DNA from: Legionella jordanis
Lineage (GTDB): Bacteria > Pseudomonadota > Gammaproteobacteria > Legionellales > Legionellaceae
Length of the DNA: 64,000 nucleotides
Reading direction: 5' to 3'
NCBI RefSeq assembly: GCF_900637635.1
Contig: NZ_LR134383.1
Location: forward strand, 888,501-952,500
The translations under genes were made by a program, and so were the position numbers. The notes beneath the pieces were generated by a model. That model saw only the letters and a list, made by a program, of their open reading frames with translations. It did no database searches and was not told where the DNA came from. Shown here one piece after another: positions 8,076 through 17,754 of the stretch; within the stretch, counting starts at the first letter, position 1, and the number at the start of each line of letters is the position of its first letter.

Positions 8076-11018
8076 TCATTCCTTTCGATGAGTATAAAGT
8101 AAATCGATGCCACTGCCAGCCACACTGGAGTTGACTTGAATGCTGAAAAATTTATTCAGCAAGTAGGTCAGGGTGACGACATTACTATCGGTTTGGGCCA
8201 AGCCGAAATTATAGCTTAGATACAGACGCTTGGAGATGGATTTGCCCACCACGACTGAAGTCCTGTCTGTAAGTTGATTGGTTTTTTTATCGTATTGACT
8301 TGTGCTTTCGAGATTCACGTCAACGCCTAGAGCTTGTTTAAGTTGCTCCATTAATTGCGTGCCCTCAGTCCCCTGGTTGAGATTCATGGAGGAAATGGCA
8401 GCCAACAGCAATTGTCCCCCTGCCTTATTGGCCTGGTTTGCCGGCCTGCCTAACAGCAGCATGGAAAGAATATCGGCCTGGGACAGATTGCCTGGAGTTG
8501 AAAATAATTCAATTTTTGGCGAATTGACGCGGCCGGTGACGGCAATACCTACAGTGACATTATTGCTTAAATTCAGTGTGTCTAAATTGGAAGGGTTAAA
8601 GTCAAACAATTGCCCACTCCCGGGGAAATTGGCCGCATTGTTTTTGAATTTACGCACCGCTTTGACTCGCAGGCCAGGATTGGTAAGCATGGGGCCGGTG
8701 AATAGTAATTGACCTTCTTCCACAGTTAAATCCTGCCCGTAAGCTTTATATTTGCCATCCTGGATACTAAGTTCACCATTGGCATTGAGAGGTTCATTTG
8801 GCAATTGACTTAAATGAACGGCGCCAATCAATCGTCCAGTTAATCCTTTTATACTAATTGCCACGTTCTCACCCATTCCCACTTGAACATCAGTGCTCAT
8901 GTGCCAGGGATTATCCGGCTTTTTAGCTTCTGAAAATACCACATCTTCTGAAAGGGTCGCTGAGTTGCTGAAAGACTGAGGTTTGATTTCCGCTTTAGGG
9001 ACGAGAACTTGACCTTTCAAAGACAGAGAATCTGGGCTGAATTCAACAAGTAGTTTAGGGGAAATGGCGATTGAATATTCTTTGGTATTAATCAAATTAA
9101 AGCTGTCGCCATCCAGATTGAATGTGCCTGCCAGTCCTTTGTCGTATACTCCTTGGCCCTTAATGGTTAATGCCTGAGAATTCGAACGAATTAGGCCATT
9201 ACCCTGCCAACGTTTATTACGACTCGTCAACTCAAATTCAATGGAGTTTAAGTCCAGGCCGAAATTAGGTAGTGAAACTCTTCCTTCCTTCAAGCTAAGA
9301 TTACCCTCAATGTTGGGTTTGGCGAGTGTACCTTTCGCTTTTAATTGTGCCTGCAAACGTCCTTGAGGCTTGGAAATGTCTGGACTTAGATTTTGTAAGA
9401 AATTAAGTGAGTTAACTGTTAAACGGAGATTTCCCTGAATTTTTTGTTTATCCGGGATGCTTTCGTTCAGTTTAAAATGTTCCAGGATTAAATTTAAATC
9501 CAGTTGTTTGCTGTCATCAATGGTTATGTTACCCAATAATTTCAGCGATTTGGATGACAACACCGCGTTAAGCTTGCCACCATGGAATTCAAGTTTTCTG
9601 GATTTCTCATCTTGGGATAATTGATAAGATCCCGGTGAAATACTTAAATTCATTGTTCCTGCTTGAGGATTTTGTAGAGAGGCGTCCAGATTGATGTTGG
9701 TATCCAGTCCCGCTAATTCAGGGTGAAGGAATTTAGGCTTGGGAATTGCAGCTTTAATCTGCCACTGGTGGGGGAATTTGCCGAAAATTTCCAGTTTGTT
9801 TTCTGCCAATTCAGCCCGGACATTCAGCTGCTGATTACGATAATTCATATCAGTCAGCAATTCATTGCCTGACCAGTCGCCACTAAATTGGCCTACAAAT
9901 TCGATGTCTTCAAGGGTATTACCAAAAAATTGCGAAGACCATTTAAACTGTTTAAGTTGATTGGGTGGAGCCCCCAATGAGCCTGCTTGCGCTTTAACAC
10001 TTCCTATTAGACTGGGTGAGGCTGATCCATTGTAGTTGCTATGAAAATCAAGATGACCTTCGGGAAAATCAATGGTCCCGTGACCATTAAAACCCTGCGC
10101 ATTGCTATCTAGCTGAGCTGCAATGGTTGATTTCAAAGGAGAGCTGGTTTGAGCTTCAAATGTCATTTTGAGATCAGGAAAGAGCCCATCAATATTGAGA
10201 TGACCATTTTCACTGGCTAACTTAACTCCGCCAATAGGTGCATTTAAGTTTTGCCATTGAAGTTGACTATGAACTTCCTTGCCATTTTTAATGATGCCAT
10301 TGAAGGTCAAAGAACCTGGTTGCATGAGCTGACCTTGCCAATGATACAGGAAGAAATCACCACTTACGTTCAGATTACCTTGGAGCAAGGGTTTTTTGCC
10401 CGATGGATTGTTGAATTTAAAACTGGCGTGGAGCTGATGAGGGAACACAGGTTCTGCATTTATTTCGGAGGCAAGATGAATCGATTGATAATCGAAAATC
10501 AAATGATTCACGAGCCATTGTTGATTGTTCAGTTGGGCTTGCAATGAGAAATGTTCAAATTGATGGTTGCTTGCGCCATGGATGTATTTTATTTTAGCAA
10601 TGGAGACTTGCTGCAACAGCAGCTCAAAGGGAAGGTGGGGGAATTTAAGTGGAGTGGTTTTTTTGCTTTCATCCTCTGTTGTTCTGGTTTCAAATTGAAT
10701 TTCATCCGCTGTGATGGACTTAACGAGCAGTTGATGATGCAATAAAGCGGTAATGCCCCAACTTAAGCTCGCATTGCGAAGATTCAAGTTCATGGTTTTG
10801 TCATGATAACTCAGTCGGTCAAAGCTTATTTTGCTCAATAAACTGCCATGGATATTTTCTACCTCCAGTGTTCCAGGCACGCAATAACCAGCGACTTTAA
10901 ACAGCAGAACCAAGCCTGGGTTAGTACTAATCAACAAGCCGATAACTGCAGTCATCAGAATAAAAATAATGAGCAGTTTGCGAAGTAACAATTTGGCTAT
11001 TTGCTTCAGTTTAAGCAT
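8076..11018 (-). CDS. tamB: Translocation and assembly module subunit TamB
   Basis: A 980-residue inner-membrane-anchored periplasmic protein that pairs with TamA and bridges the envelope for outer-membrane protein insertion or phospholipid transport. Seen: one N-terminal membrane helix (about residues 13-30, LLIIFILMTAVIGLLIS), then a long beta-rich body of alternating hydrophobic and polar residues typical of the AsmA/TamB beta-taco fold, and a C-terminal TamB domain. The C-terminal part contains the family-typical stretches SQADILSMLLLGRP and TSVVVGKSISKRLYLSYN. It starts directly after the tamA stop (TAGATG) and its TGA overlaps the ATG at 8079. The pairing with tamA makes the assignment firm. 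Confidence 0.93.
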   Translation of the reverse strand: MLKLKQIAKLLLRKLLIIFILMTAVIGLLISTNPGLVLLFKVAGYCVPGTLEVENIHGSLLSKISFDRLSYHDKTMNLNLRNASLSWGITALLHHQLLVKSITADEIQFETRTTEDESKKTTPLKFPHLPFELLLQQVSIAKIKYIHGASNHQFEHFSLQAQLNNQQWLVNHLIFDYQSIHLASEINAEPVFPHQLHASFKFNNPSGKKPLLQGNLNVSGDFFLYHWQGQLMQPGSLTFNGIIKNGKEVHSQLQWQNLNAPIGGVKLASENGHLNIDGLFPDLKMTFEAQTSSPLKSTIAAQLDSNAQGFNGHGTIDFPEGHLDFHSNYNGSASPSLIGSVKAQAGSLGAPPNQLKQFKWSSQFFGNTLEDIEFVGQFSGDWSGNELLTDMNYRNQQLNVRAELAENKLEIFGKFPHQWQIKAAIPKPKFLHPELAGLDTNINLDASLQNPQAGTMNLSISPGSYQLSQDEKSRKLEFHGGKLNAVLSSKSLKLLGNITIDDSKQLDLNLILEHFKLNESIPDKQKIQGNLRLTVNSLNFLQNLSPDISKPQGRLQAQLKAKGTLAKPNIEGNLSLKEGRVSLPNFGLDLNSIEFELTSRNKRWQGNGLIRSNSQALTIKGQGVYDKGLAGTFNLDGDSFNLINTKEYSIAISPKLLVEFSPDSLSLKGQVLVPKAEIKPQSFSNSATLSEDVVFSEAKKPDNPWHMSTDVQVGMGENVAISIKGLTGRLIGAVHLSQLPNEPLNANGELSIQDGKYKAYGQDLTVEEGQLLFTGPMLTNPGLRVKAVRKFKNNAANFPGSGQLFDFNPSNLDTLNLSNNVTVGIAVTGRVNSPKIELFSTPGNLSQADILSMLLLGRPANQANKAGGQLLLAAISSMNLNQGTEGTQLMEQLKQALGVDVNLESTSQYDKKTNQLTDRTSVVVGKSISKRLYLSYNFGLAQTDSNVVTLTYLLNKFFSIQVNSSVAGSGIDLLYTHRKE

Positions 11019-12701
11019 CTACAAATCAGGCCCCATATTAATGACCAGCTTTGGTTTTTTATCATTGCGATTGAAACGATCGTCTAAGGCTTGAGCCACA
11101 CCGATTTTAATGGGACCCACCGGAGAGACCCACATCAAACCAATACCCGCATCGTTTTTTAAATTTCTCGATATTGGCATGTAAACGTCGCCACTGTCAA
11201 AAAATGTGACAAAATACCAATTTTTAACGGTTTCTTTTTGAATTTCAAATCCATTGTAAGTCAGGATTTTTCCGGGGCCTAATGAGTTGTAACTGTAAGC
11301 CTTAAGATTATCAGAGCCACCCAGTAAAAAAGCCAGCGAGAGAGGCATTTGATTGACATCATGTATGGCTGTTATTCCCTGTATCGAGTGGAAGTAGAAT
11401 CGAGTTCTTATCGCTTCCACGGTTAAGGCGGCTTTGAAGTTTGCTGCAATTTGCCCAAAATTAACCTCTGATAATATGGCTTTACTGGCTCCAAGGCCTG
11501 TGAGGGTTAAAGCATAACCTGTGGGGGTGAATAATTTGTTTTCAGCATTCGTCCAGGTGAAAGTCATCTTGGGGAAAAGGGTGTCTTTTTCTTCCTTGGG
11601 GGTGGCAACATAGTTAAAGCGTTCAAATAAACCATTCAAAGACAAGGTTCTCTGAAATCTTGGCGTGGTGTGTTGTTGTGCTCCAGACAGCAAGAACGAG
11701 CTGCTTGAGCCGCTGTCATAATTAAGATGGGCAAGATTTCCAGAGATTGAATATTGATCCGTGATGGGATTGGTTCCTGGTATTACATATTGGCCCTGAA
11801 TTCCATTCTCTTTAAAGGAGCCTAATGCGATGGCATTGAATTTATGTCCCGCGCGATTGACAGGGATAACATGATAGCCAAGCCTGCCACGCAAGCCAGT
11901 GTCGGTACCAAAGCCCACACCCAGTGAATAATTATTTCTTGGGGCTGGTTGCAGATGTACGTCAACAGGGATATATCGTTCACTATCCAGCTCAGGCTTA
12001 ATCGAAACGTTGCTGAAATACCCGCTTGCAGACAATTGATTGTTTAGCGTTAAAATCTGGTCGGTGGAATAAGGCTGGCCATATTGAAAAGGAATGTAGC
12101 GCCGCAACAGTTCCGGCGAGATGTAAGTCGGATCAAATTTAACCTGACCAAAGTAAAATTGTTGTCCTGTATTTAAAATCAAGCTGATGTAAGCAGTATT
12201 ATCCTCAGCCTGAATTAGAATCTCGGCTTTTTCAAAATTAGCCCGCAAAAATCCTTGATGTTCTGCTGCATTTAGTAAACTTTGCTTTAAATCCTCGTAT
12301 TTAATGGTATTTAAAGGGTCTCCCTTTTTAATAGGAAGAGGTTGGAGGACTTTTTTAATGGAATAATTATCAGAACCTTCCCCTTTTATTTCTACTCTGA
12401 TGCCGCTGATGTGAATTTGAGGACCTGGGTTAATGGTAATTTTTAAAGGGTTGCTGCCCGAGACATCTATGTCTGGCTTGAAATAACCATAGGGCTGCAT
12501 GGCTTTGGCCACTTGGGTTTTTAATTCTTCTTTCGACTGAGTACTGAGTTGTTTTTCATTGGCCAACTCTTTGAGGCGTTCTTCGATATTATGAACAACC
12601 ACATCCTCTACCCCCGAAATTTTAAAATTGGGTTCTGATGCAGCTGCCACACAGAGAGGCAAAACAATTAATGCAATGAAGAGTCGTAATTTATTGTTCA
12701 T
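11019..12701 (-). CDS. tamA: Translocation and assembly module outer membrane protein TamA (Omp85 family)
   Basis: Outer-membrane Omp85-family barrel that works with TamB. The signal peptide is MNNKLRLFIALIVLPLCVAAAS. Residues of roughly 25-250 contain three POTRA-type repeats (for example PQIHISGIRVEIKGEG and GQQFYFGQVKFD). The C-terminal barrel carries the Omp85 late motif region GIGLMWVSPVGPIKIGVAQAL and ends MGPDL. Its 560 residues are close to the usual TamA size. No Shine-Dalgarno lies just before this ATG; instead a seven-codon ORF with a strong AAGGAG ends across it as ATGA (12698-12721). tamB follows without a gap. Confidence 0.93.
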   Translation of the reverse strand: MNNKLRLFIALIVLPLCVAAASEPNFKISGVEDVVVHNIEERLKELANEKQLSTQSKEELKTQVAKAMQPYGYFKPDIDVSGSNPLKITINPGPQIHISGIRVEIKGEGSDNYSIKKVLQPLPIKKGDPLNTIKYEDLKQSLLNAAEHQGFLRANFEKAEILIQAEDNTAYISLILNTGQQFYFGQVKFDPTYISPELLRRYIPFQYGQPYSTDQILTLNNQLSASGYFSNVSIKPELDSERYIPVDVHLQPAPRNNYSLGVGFGTDTGLRGRLGYHVIPVNRAGHKFNAIALGSFKENGIQGQYVIPGTNPITDQYSISGNLAHLNYDSGSSSSFLLSGAQQHTTPRFQRTLSLNGLFERFNYVATPKEEKDTLFPKMTFTWTNAENKLFTPTGYALTLTGLGASKAILSEVNFGQIAANFKAALTVEAIRTRFYFHSIQGITAIHDVNQMPLSLAFLLGGSDNLKAYSYNSLGPGKILTYNGFEIQKETVKNWYFVTFFDSGDVYMPISRNLKNDAGIGLMWVSPVGPIKIGVAQALDDRFNRNDKKPKLVINMGPDL

Positions 12702-12721
12702 ATCGTAAAAAATCGATGCAT
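12698..12721 (-). promoter_or_regulatory. Seven-codon leader ORF coupling tamA translation
   Basis: An ATG at 12721 opens MHRFFTI followed by TGA, and that TGA overlaps the tamA ATG as ATGA. AAGGAG at 12730-12735, eight bases upstream and directly after the mutS stop codon, is well placed for this mini-ORF. It is too far from the tamA ATG (28 bases) to serve it. The arrangement suggests that ribosomes load at the mini-ORF and reinitiate on tamA. This is inferred from spacing alone. Confidence 0.45.
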
Positions 12722-12735
12722 CGGTCTGTCTCCTT

Positions 12736-15273
12736 TTAAATTGAAGCTTGTTCCATTTCCAGCTGCTTTAATCGATAAACAACATTTAAAGCTTCCCGAG
12801 CTGATAAATTATCCGGATCAATTTTGGCTAATTCAATCAGTAAAGCTGATTCTGTGGTATTTCCTATCCCTGACTCAAGTGTTTCTAAGGGAGCTTGCAT
12901 AACATTTAATTGTTGCCTTGCAATTTCCAGCACCGTTTTAGGAATTCCTGCCAGCTCTGCGACTTCAAGACCATAACTGCGGCTGGCAGCCCCATCTTCC
13001 ACTCGATATAGAAACACGATGCGGCCACTTGCGATGGTGGCTTTCAAGTGAATATTTTTAATGCAAGAAAAGGTTTGAGTCAAAGTGGTTAATTCAAAAT
13101 AATGGGTGGAGAATAACGAATAAGCTTTCACAGTACTTGCAAGATAGGCACAAGTAGCATAAGCCAAAGCCATACCATCGTAAGTGCTTGTGCCACGGCC
13201 AATCTCATCGATTAATACCAGGCTTTTATCAGTAGCCTGGCGTAAAATATGCGCTGTTTCCGTCATTTCTACCATAAATGTTGAACGGCCTGAGGCTAAA
13301 TCATCACTGGCCCCAATACGTGTAAAAATCTGATCAATTGGACCTATTCGCGCTTGTGAAGCAGGGACATAGCTGCCTAAATGGGCTAAAAGGACAATGA
13401 GAGCCGTTTGCCGCATATAGGTTGATTTACCTCCCATATTCGGCCCGGTGATTAATAACATATTTTGCGCTTGGTTTAACTGAAGATCATTGGCAATAAA
13501 TTGTTCCTGTAAAACTTGTTCTACGACGGGATGGCGCCCTTGATTAATATGAATCCCCGGTTCTGAAATCAACTGAGGTCGAGTCCAGTTTAAGGATTGG
13601 GCTCGTTCCGCAAAGCTCACTAACACGTCAATTTCTGCCAGTGCCTGCGCCATTTGTGTCAGAGTTGTAATGTATTGACCCACTTCTTCTAGCAGTTTCT
13701 CATAAAGCCATTTTTCCCGTGCTAAAGCTTTCACTTGCGCTGACAATACCTTTTCTTCAAACAATTTTAATTCCGGTGTGATGTAACGCTCGACGTTTTT
13801 CAAGGTTTGTTTGCGCTGGTAAGAGGCGGGTACTTTCTCAGCCTGTCCACGTGAAACCTCAATGTAGTAACCCTGAACGCGGTTGTAGCCGAATTTCAAT
13901 GATGAAAGCCCTAAGCGTTGCTTTTCAAGCGCTTCTAACTCAAGCAATTTATCCGTAGCATGGTCATTTAAAGCTCTTAATTCATCCAGTTCCTCATCAA
14001 AACCCAAAGCAATCACACCTCCATCACGTATGAGCATTGGGGGATTATCAACAATGGCGCTCGCCAGTAACTCCTGTAATTCTGGTTGAGGTGCAAGGCG
14101 TGTCGACAAACTCCTCAGAAGGGGGGCGTTGTTGTTTTGTAATTCCTTATTAAGCTCAGGCAGCAACGTTAAGGTGTCGCGTAGTTGCAACAAATCTCGT
14201 GGTCTTGCCGACTTTAATGCGACGCGTGAAGCAATTCTTTCAACATCGGCAATTCGCCTGAGTAGAGCATGGAGAGCGGCCAATTGGTTCTTTTGCAAAA
14301 TCTCAGCTACCACTTCTTGTCTTTTTTGAATCAGTCTGCGATCCCTAAGTGGTTTCCCAAGCCAGCGCCTTAAAAGCCGGCCTCCCATCGCACAAGCTGT
14401 GCTGTCCAGAATGGCAATGAGACTGTTCTCTTTGCCTCCTTGAACATTTTCAAACAATTCCAGATGCTTTTGCGTGGACGCATCGAGCTGTAAATAATCC
14501 TGACTTTGCTCTAAAGTAAGCTGTGTTAGATGCGGGAGAGACTGTCGTTGTGTCGTTTGTAAATAACCGAGCAGACATCCAGCTGCACGAAAAGCCTGGC
14601 TATATTGTTTTTCTCCAAGACCTTCCAGGTGAGTTACAGAGAATTGCTCACAAAGCAGCTGTCTCGCCCTTTGCGTTTCAAACTCCCAATTTGCACGTAT
14701 TTTTATGGTGTACTGGGTGCTTAATTGATTGGGAAGAACAGAATCGGCTACCAAAATTTCTGCCGGACTTAAGCGACTAAGTTCGGCATACAATTCAGCA
14801 TCATCCTTAAGCTCCAGCAAATGGAAGCGCCCGGCACTCAAATCCACCCAGGCCAAGCCATAGTTCCCGGGCGCCTTGTGAATGGCAAGCAAAATATTGT
14901 CTTTGCGGGCATCGAGCAAAGCTTCATCTGTAACTGTTCCTGGTGTAATGATGCGAGTGACCTGACGCTCTACCGGCCCTTTGCTTAAGGCTGGGTCGCC
15001 TGTCTGCTCACAAATGGCGACAGACTCGCCAAGTTTTAGAAGGCGGGCTAAGTAATTTTCCACGGCATGATAAGGCACTCCTGCCATAGGGATTGGTTTA
15101 TCGGCAGATTGTCCGCGATGGGTAAGAGTCAAATCCAAGAGTTGGGCTGCCTTTTTGGCATCCTCATAAAATAACTCATAAAAATCACCCATCCGATAAA
15201 ACAAAAGCATATCAGGGTATTCGGATTTGATGCCTAAATATTGTTGCATCATTGGAGTATGAGTTACAGACAT
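12736..15273 (-). CDS. mutS: DNA mismatch repair protein MutS
   Basis: Recognises mismatches and small loops and recruits MutL. The 845-residue product has the N-terminal mismatch-binding motif GDFYEL (Phe-x-Glu wedge) near residue 32, the connector, lever and clamp domains, and the ATPase with Walker [10 protein letters not shown] near residue 609, Walker [17 protein letters not shown], and STHYFELT. The ATG at 15273 is preferred to a TTG at 15294 because E. coli-type MutS begins close to [10 protein letters not shown]. The stop is followed immediately by the Shine-Dalgarno of the tamA leader ORF, so readthrough into tamAB-hemB is likely. Confidence 0.97.
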   Translation of the reverse strand: MSVTHTPMMQQYLGIKSEYPDMLLFYRMGDFYELFYEDAKKAAQLLDLTLTHRGQSADKPIPMAGVPYHAVENYLARLLKLGESVAICEQTGDPALSKGPVERQVTRIITPGTVTDEALLDARKDNILLAIHKAPGNYGLAWVDLSAGRFHLLELKDDAELYAELSRLSPAEILVADSVLPNQLSTQYTIKIRANWEFETQRARQLLCEQFSVTHLEGLGEKQYSQAFRAAGCLLGYLQTTQRQSLPHLTQLTLEQSQDYLQLDASTQKHLELFENVQGGKENSLIAILDSTACAMGGRLLRRWLGKPLRDRRLIQKRQEVVAEILQKNQLAALHALLRRIADVERIASRVALKSARPRDLLQLRDTLTLLPELNKELQNNNAPLLRSLSTRLAPQPELQELLASAIVDNPPMLIRDGGVIALGFDEELDELRALNDHATDKLLELEALEKQRLGLSSLKFGYNRVQGYYIEVSRGQAEKVPASYQRKQTLKNVERYITPELKLFEEKVLSAQVKALAREKWLYEKLLEEVGQYITTLTQMAQALAEIDVLVSFAERAQSLNWTRPQLISEPGIHINQGRHPVVEQVLQEQFIANDLQLNQAQNMLLITGPNMGGKSTYMRQTALIVLLAHLGSYVPASQARIGPIDQIFTRIGASDDLASGRSTFMVEMTETAHILRQATDKSLVLIDEIGRGTSTYDGMALAYATCAYLASTVKAYSLFSTHYFELTTLTQTFSCIKNIHLKATIASGRIVFLYRVEDGAASRSYGLEVAELAGIPKTVLEIARQQLNVMQAPLETLESGIGNTTESALLIELAKIDPDNLSAREALNVVYRLKQLEMEQASI

Positions 15274-15512
15274 GATGGAGTTACAAACCGACAATTATTT
15301 TGGAATTTTAACAAAGGAGCCGCCTTAAGTCAGTAAACGAAACCCCTTCGGTTGTTTTCAACAGCACAACAAAGCGCTCGGCCATGCAAGAAAATTTCTC
15401 TAAAGAGGAATGCTCTTGCTTAATCAATTCCCGATGTGGTTGAAAAACGAGCTAATAATTACTTAATCTTCTTTCGTTATAATCATTGCTCTGTCGTATA
15501 GATAAAATCTCT

Positions 15513-16568
15513 ATGGGCCGCTCAATTACTCATTTTAATGGTCAAGCTGTTGTTATTGGATGTTCTCATTTCCATAGTTTTTGCAGTACAAAGCATTTAC
15601 ATGATGATGAGGAAAATTTTTATACCATTGACGCAAACGGTTCACAAAACCCGGATTTTGAATTCAATATCACTCATCTTTTGCCGGAACCATTTAAAAA
15701 CCGGTTTAAACTTACTCTTCTGGAATGCATTGATTTCACCGCATATAACGACTATCCCCAACAAAGGCGAGATGCAGGAGTCAGGGGGTTTCAGAACACT
15801 TGGGATATGACCGCTGAGGATGGGTTTATAGTAATTGTCGGTTGTCCGAGGTATCTGGAATATCGAAGGCAATTATCCCTTCGCAATCTTAAATATTTTG
15901 AGCTTGACTCAAAGGCGGAATGCATTTTAATTCCTAAAAATCAGAATCTTTCTTTTCAAGAAGTTCAACAGCAAATGGCAAAGCTTGAGCCCTCTCTTAA
16001 AAAGACCATTGATGCAGCCAAAACCTATGGAAATGCCACAGCAAATAACGAGTTGGGTTTTTGTATGCTTGATTATCACAGCCTGCCTAGTATCTTTAGA
16101 TCTTCTGCAGAAAGAATTCGAGCTGGAAATACCCAAAACCAGGAAAAAATTGCTTCAGTAAGCTCAGCGAAAGAGGCAGAAAAAATTTTAGCCTTTCAGA
16201 AAATTTATCTTGCTTTATACGACGGGCAAAGTTCATTTTTTAAAAGAAAAAGCCCCTTACTCTGCAAACCGGATCTTTCAATTGCCGATATAACGGCCTA
16301 TATAAAACTGCATCCAAATGGTAGAAGCGCTATGGCTTGGGCTCTTGCCCGAAATTCAGGGGATGTCAATTCTTCTAATGAAAATTTATTCCGAGCTATA
16401 CATAATTATTCTTTCCGGCACAGCAGTAGTTTTTTTGGAATTTTTAAACAAACAAAGAATTTTCCTGATTCTCACTATCAAAATATTGCAGCAAAAATAG
16501 CTCATGCTCCTGCACATTCGCGTACTGGCAAAATTCGTGATCAACTGGATGAATCCTTGCGTCGTTGA
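15513..16568 (+). CDS. Accessory protein of unknown function, possible Rossmann/methyltransferase-like N-terminal half
   Basis: A 351-residue protein I cannot name. The ATG at 15513 is preferred to a TTG at 15486, although no Shine-Dalgarno is visible; a TATAAT at 15478-15483 may be the -10 of its promoter, giving a short leader. No signal peptide or membrane helix is seen. The N-terminal half has the rhythm of a class I methyltransferase core: a first strand VVIGCSHF, YTIDANGSQNPDFEFNITH, LTLLECIDFTAYN and FIVIVGCPRYLEYRRQL. The glycine loop is not canonical. The C-terminal half is helical and basic (GKIRDQLDESLRR at the end). It sits with 16654-17211 between mutS and pncC, where housekeeping order is interrupted, so it is probably accessory and might be a secreted effector. 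Confidence 0.6.
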   Translation: MGRSITHFNGQAVVIGCSHFHSFCSTKHLHDDEENFYTIDANGSQNPDFEFNITHLLPEPFKNRFKLTLLECIDFTAYNDYPQQRRDAGVRGFQNTWDMTAEDGFIVIVGCPRYLEYRRQLSLRNLKYFELDSKAECILIPKNQNLSFQEVQQQMAKLEPSLKKTIDAAKTYGNATANNELGFCMLDYHSLPSIFRSSAERIRAGNTQNQEKIASVSSAKEAEKILAFQKIYLALYDGQSSFFKRKSPLLCKPDLSIADITAYIKLHPNGRSAMAWALARNSGDVNSSNENLFRAIHNYSFRHSSSFFGIFKQTKNFPDSHYQNIAAKIAHAPAHSRTGKIRDQLDESLRR

Positions 16569-16653
16569 ATATTATTAGCTGATGCGATTGAGTTGCTTAA
16601 GGAGCAAGCATAAGTTCACGGATTTTACACAGACGGTTCGAGTTCGGCTACTT

Positions 16654-17211
16654 CTAAGGTTTTAATATGAGCGCTTCTTCAATAATTATCTTGTATACAA
16701 TTGAATTTAACTGAACCTCTACGCTTATGCTCATCTCATCCTGAGTGTAAAAATTATGCCAATGAATGTTTGAGGGAGCAATTTCAATTGAAAAATCGAG
16801 GTTTTGCAAATTGGATACGGCATTCCGCAGGGCTTGAACCTCTCTTTCGGTTCCGCTCAGCAGGATATCTCCGTTCTCGTCTCTTTGCTCTTTCTCACCA
16901 CCTATGAAACTCAACTCATCCAAATGCAAGATGGCATCATCTTCAAAGTCTAAAGCATCTTGTGCATGGTAAAAAAAGGTATTTAGAATGTCTTCACCTG
17001 TAGGCTGTTGTGCAGCATGTTGAAATCCAGACCAATGCCAAAGGCCGCAAAAGCGAATCAAATCATCCCCTTCACGGAAACAACCTCTCATTGCAATAGC
17101 AATGCAAGTGCTAACCCCGTGCGTCTTTAAGAGAGTGTTTTTTACAGTGAACGAATGAGCATCCATATCTACGAGGTACTCTGAAATTTTTGGTTTTCTT
17201 AATCTAAACAT
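16654..17211 (-). CDS. Candidate CheD-fold glutamine deamidase-like protein
   Basis: A 185-residue protein with a pattern that fits the CheD deamidase fold. CheD enzymes use a Thr-Cys-His triad with Thr six residues before Cys. Here KTHGVSTC gives Thr30 and Cys36, followed by hydrophobic IAIAM, and GLWHWSG gives His59 where CheD has GMxHxxLP. Further on, FIGGEKE resembles the FGGA turn, SGTEREVQALRNAVSNL resembles the IGxRN helix, and the last strands alternate similarly. The Cys-His spacing is six residues longer than in T. maritima CheD as I recall it. It is not next to chemotaxis genes. The start is uncertain (ATG 17211 or 17253; neither has a good Shine-Dalgarno). Cellular role is unknown; a deamidase effector is one possibility. 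Confidence 0.55.
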   Translation of the reverse strand: MFRLRKPKISEYLVDMDAHSFTVKNTLLKTHGVSTCIAIAMRGCFREGDDLIRFCGLWHWSGFQHAAQQPTGEDILNTFFYHAQDALDFEDDAILHLDELSFIGGEKEQRDENGDILLSGTEREVQALRNAVSNLQNLDFSIEIAPSNIHWHNFYTQDEMSISVEVQLNSIVYKIIIEEALILKP

Positions 17212-17532
17212 GCTGTGCAACTTCAATAGCCGAATGATTGCTAAATGTATCATGTGTGGCAAAAATGGACAACAAGGATTTTTTTAATCCATTCGATCAT
17301 GAGGTAATTCAAACGGATATTTACTGTGTGAGGGAGTAAATTTTTTTCATAAGAGCGCTTGATTAGTGATTAAGTTTAGGTAAATTGCCTAAGGACATAA
17401 TCCAGGCTGCCTAAGAAAGATATCAAAGTTTATTTGCAGCAAATCTTGCGTAAGTTCTTCACTTAAGAGAAATTTTTGCTAGACTATGGAAGGGACTAAT
17501 AAAAACCTATGATCAACTACGGAGAAATGATT
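17212..17532. other. Divergent intergenic region of about 320 bases
   Basis: Separates the CheD-like gene (leftward) from the small lipoprotein gene (rightward) and must carry both promoters. If the CheD-like protein starts at ATG 17253, the gap shrinks by 42 bases. Apart from the possible promoter at 17458-17485, I see no gene or strong repeat. Confidence 0.4.
17458..17485 (+). promoter_or_regulatory. Possible promoter of the small lipoprotein gene
   Basis: TTCACT (17458-17463), 16 bases, then TAGACT (17480-17485) preceded by TGC as an extended -10. The element around the -10 (GCTAGACT) also resembles sigma-S type promoters. It lies about 48 bases before the ATG at 17533. The match is moderate only. 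Confidence 0.35.
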
Positions 17533-17700
17533 ATGAAACGTATAGCTCTTTTGGCTGTAACCGCCGCACTGGCAGTATTAATCTCTGCTTGTGGCAACCA
17601 ATCAGAAAAAAAAGCTGAAAATGGCGCTGCAACTACTACAGAGCAAACTCAAGGCCAAAATACAGGTACTACCGATAACACGAACAAAACAAATCAATAA
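17533..17700 (+). CDS. Small lipoprotein
   Basis: A 55-residue lipoprotein. MKRIALLAVTAALAVLISAC is a signal sequence with lipobox ISAC; lipidation at Cys20 leaves a 36-residue tail made almost only of N, Q, T, G, E, K and A, so it is unstructured. The ATG at 17533 has GGAG at 17521-17524, eight bases upstream. An in-frame ATG at 17509 is rejected because it would put charged residues before the signal sequence. It resembles entericidin-like or Lpp-like small lipoproteins in composition only; there is no recognisable domain. A terminator follows within 20 bases, so it is a single-gene transcript. Confidence 0.8.
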   Translation: MKRIALLAVTAALAVLISACGNQSEKKAENGAATTTEQTQGQNTGTTDNTNKTNQ

Positions 17701-17715
17701 TATATAGTTCCTGTT

Positions 17716-17741
17716 AAAACCCCGCCTATGCGGGGTTTTTT
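17716..17741 (+). terminator. Rho-independent terminator after the lipoprotein gene
   Basis: AACCCCGC, loop CTAT, GCGGGGTT followed by TTTTTAT. A G/C-rich stem with a T run, placed between the lipoprotein gene and pncC. Confidence 0.92.
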
Positions 17742-17754
17742 ATATGAGAGAAGA

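Noticed and set aside
8302-8712. 136-codon plus-strand frame inside tamB
   Set aside because: Antisense to the conserved TamB C-terminal domain; no domain or start signal.
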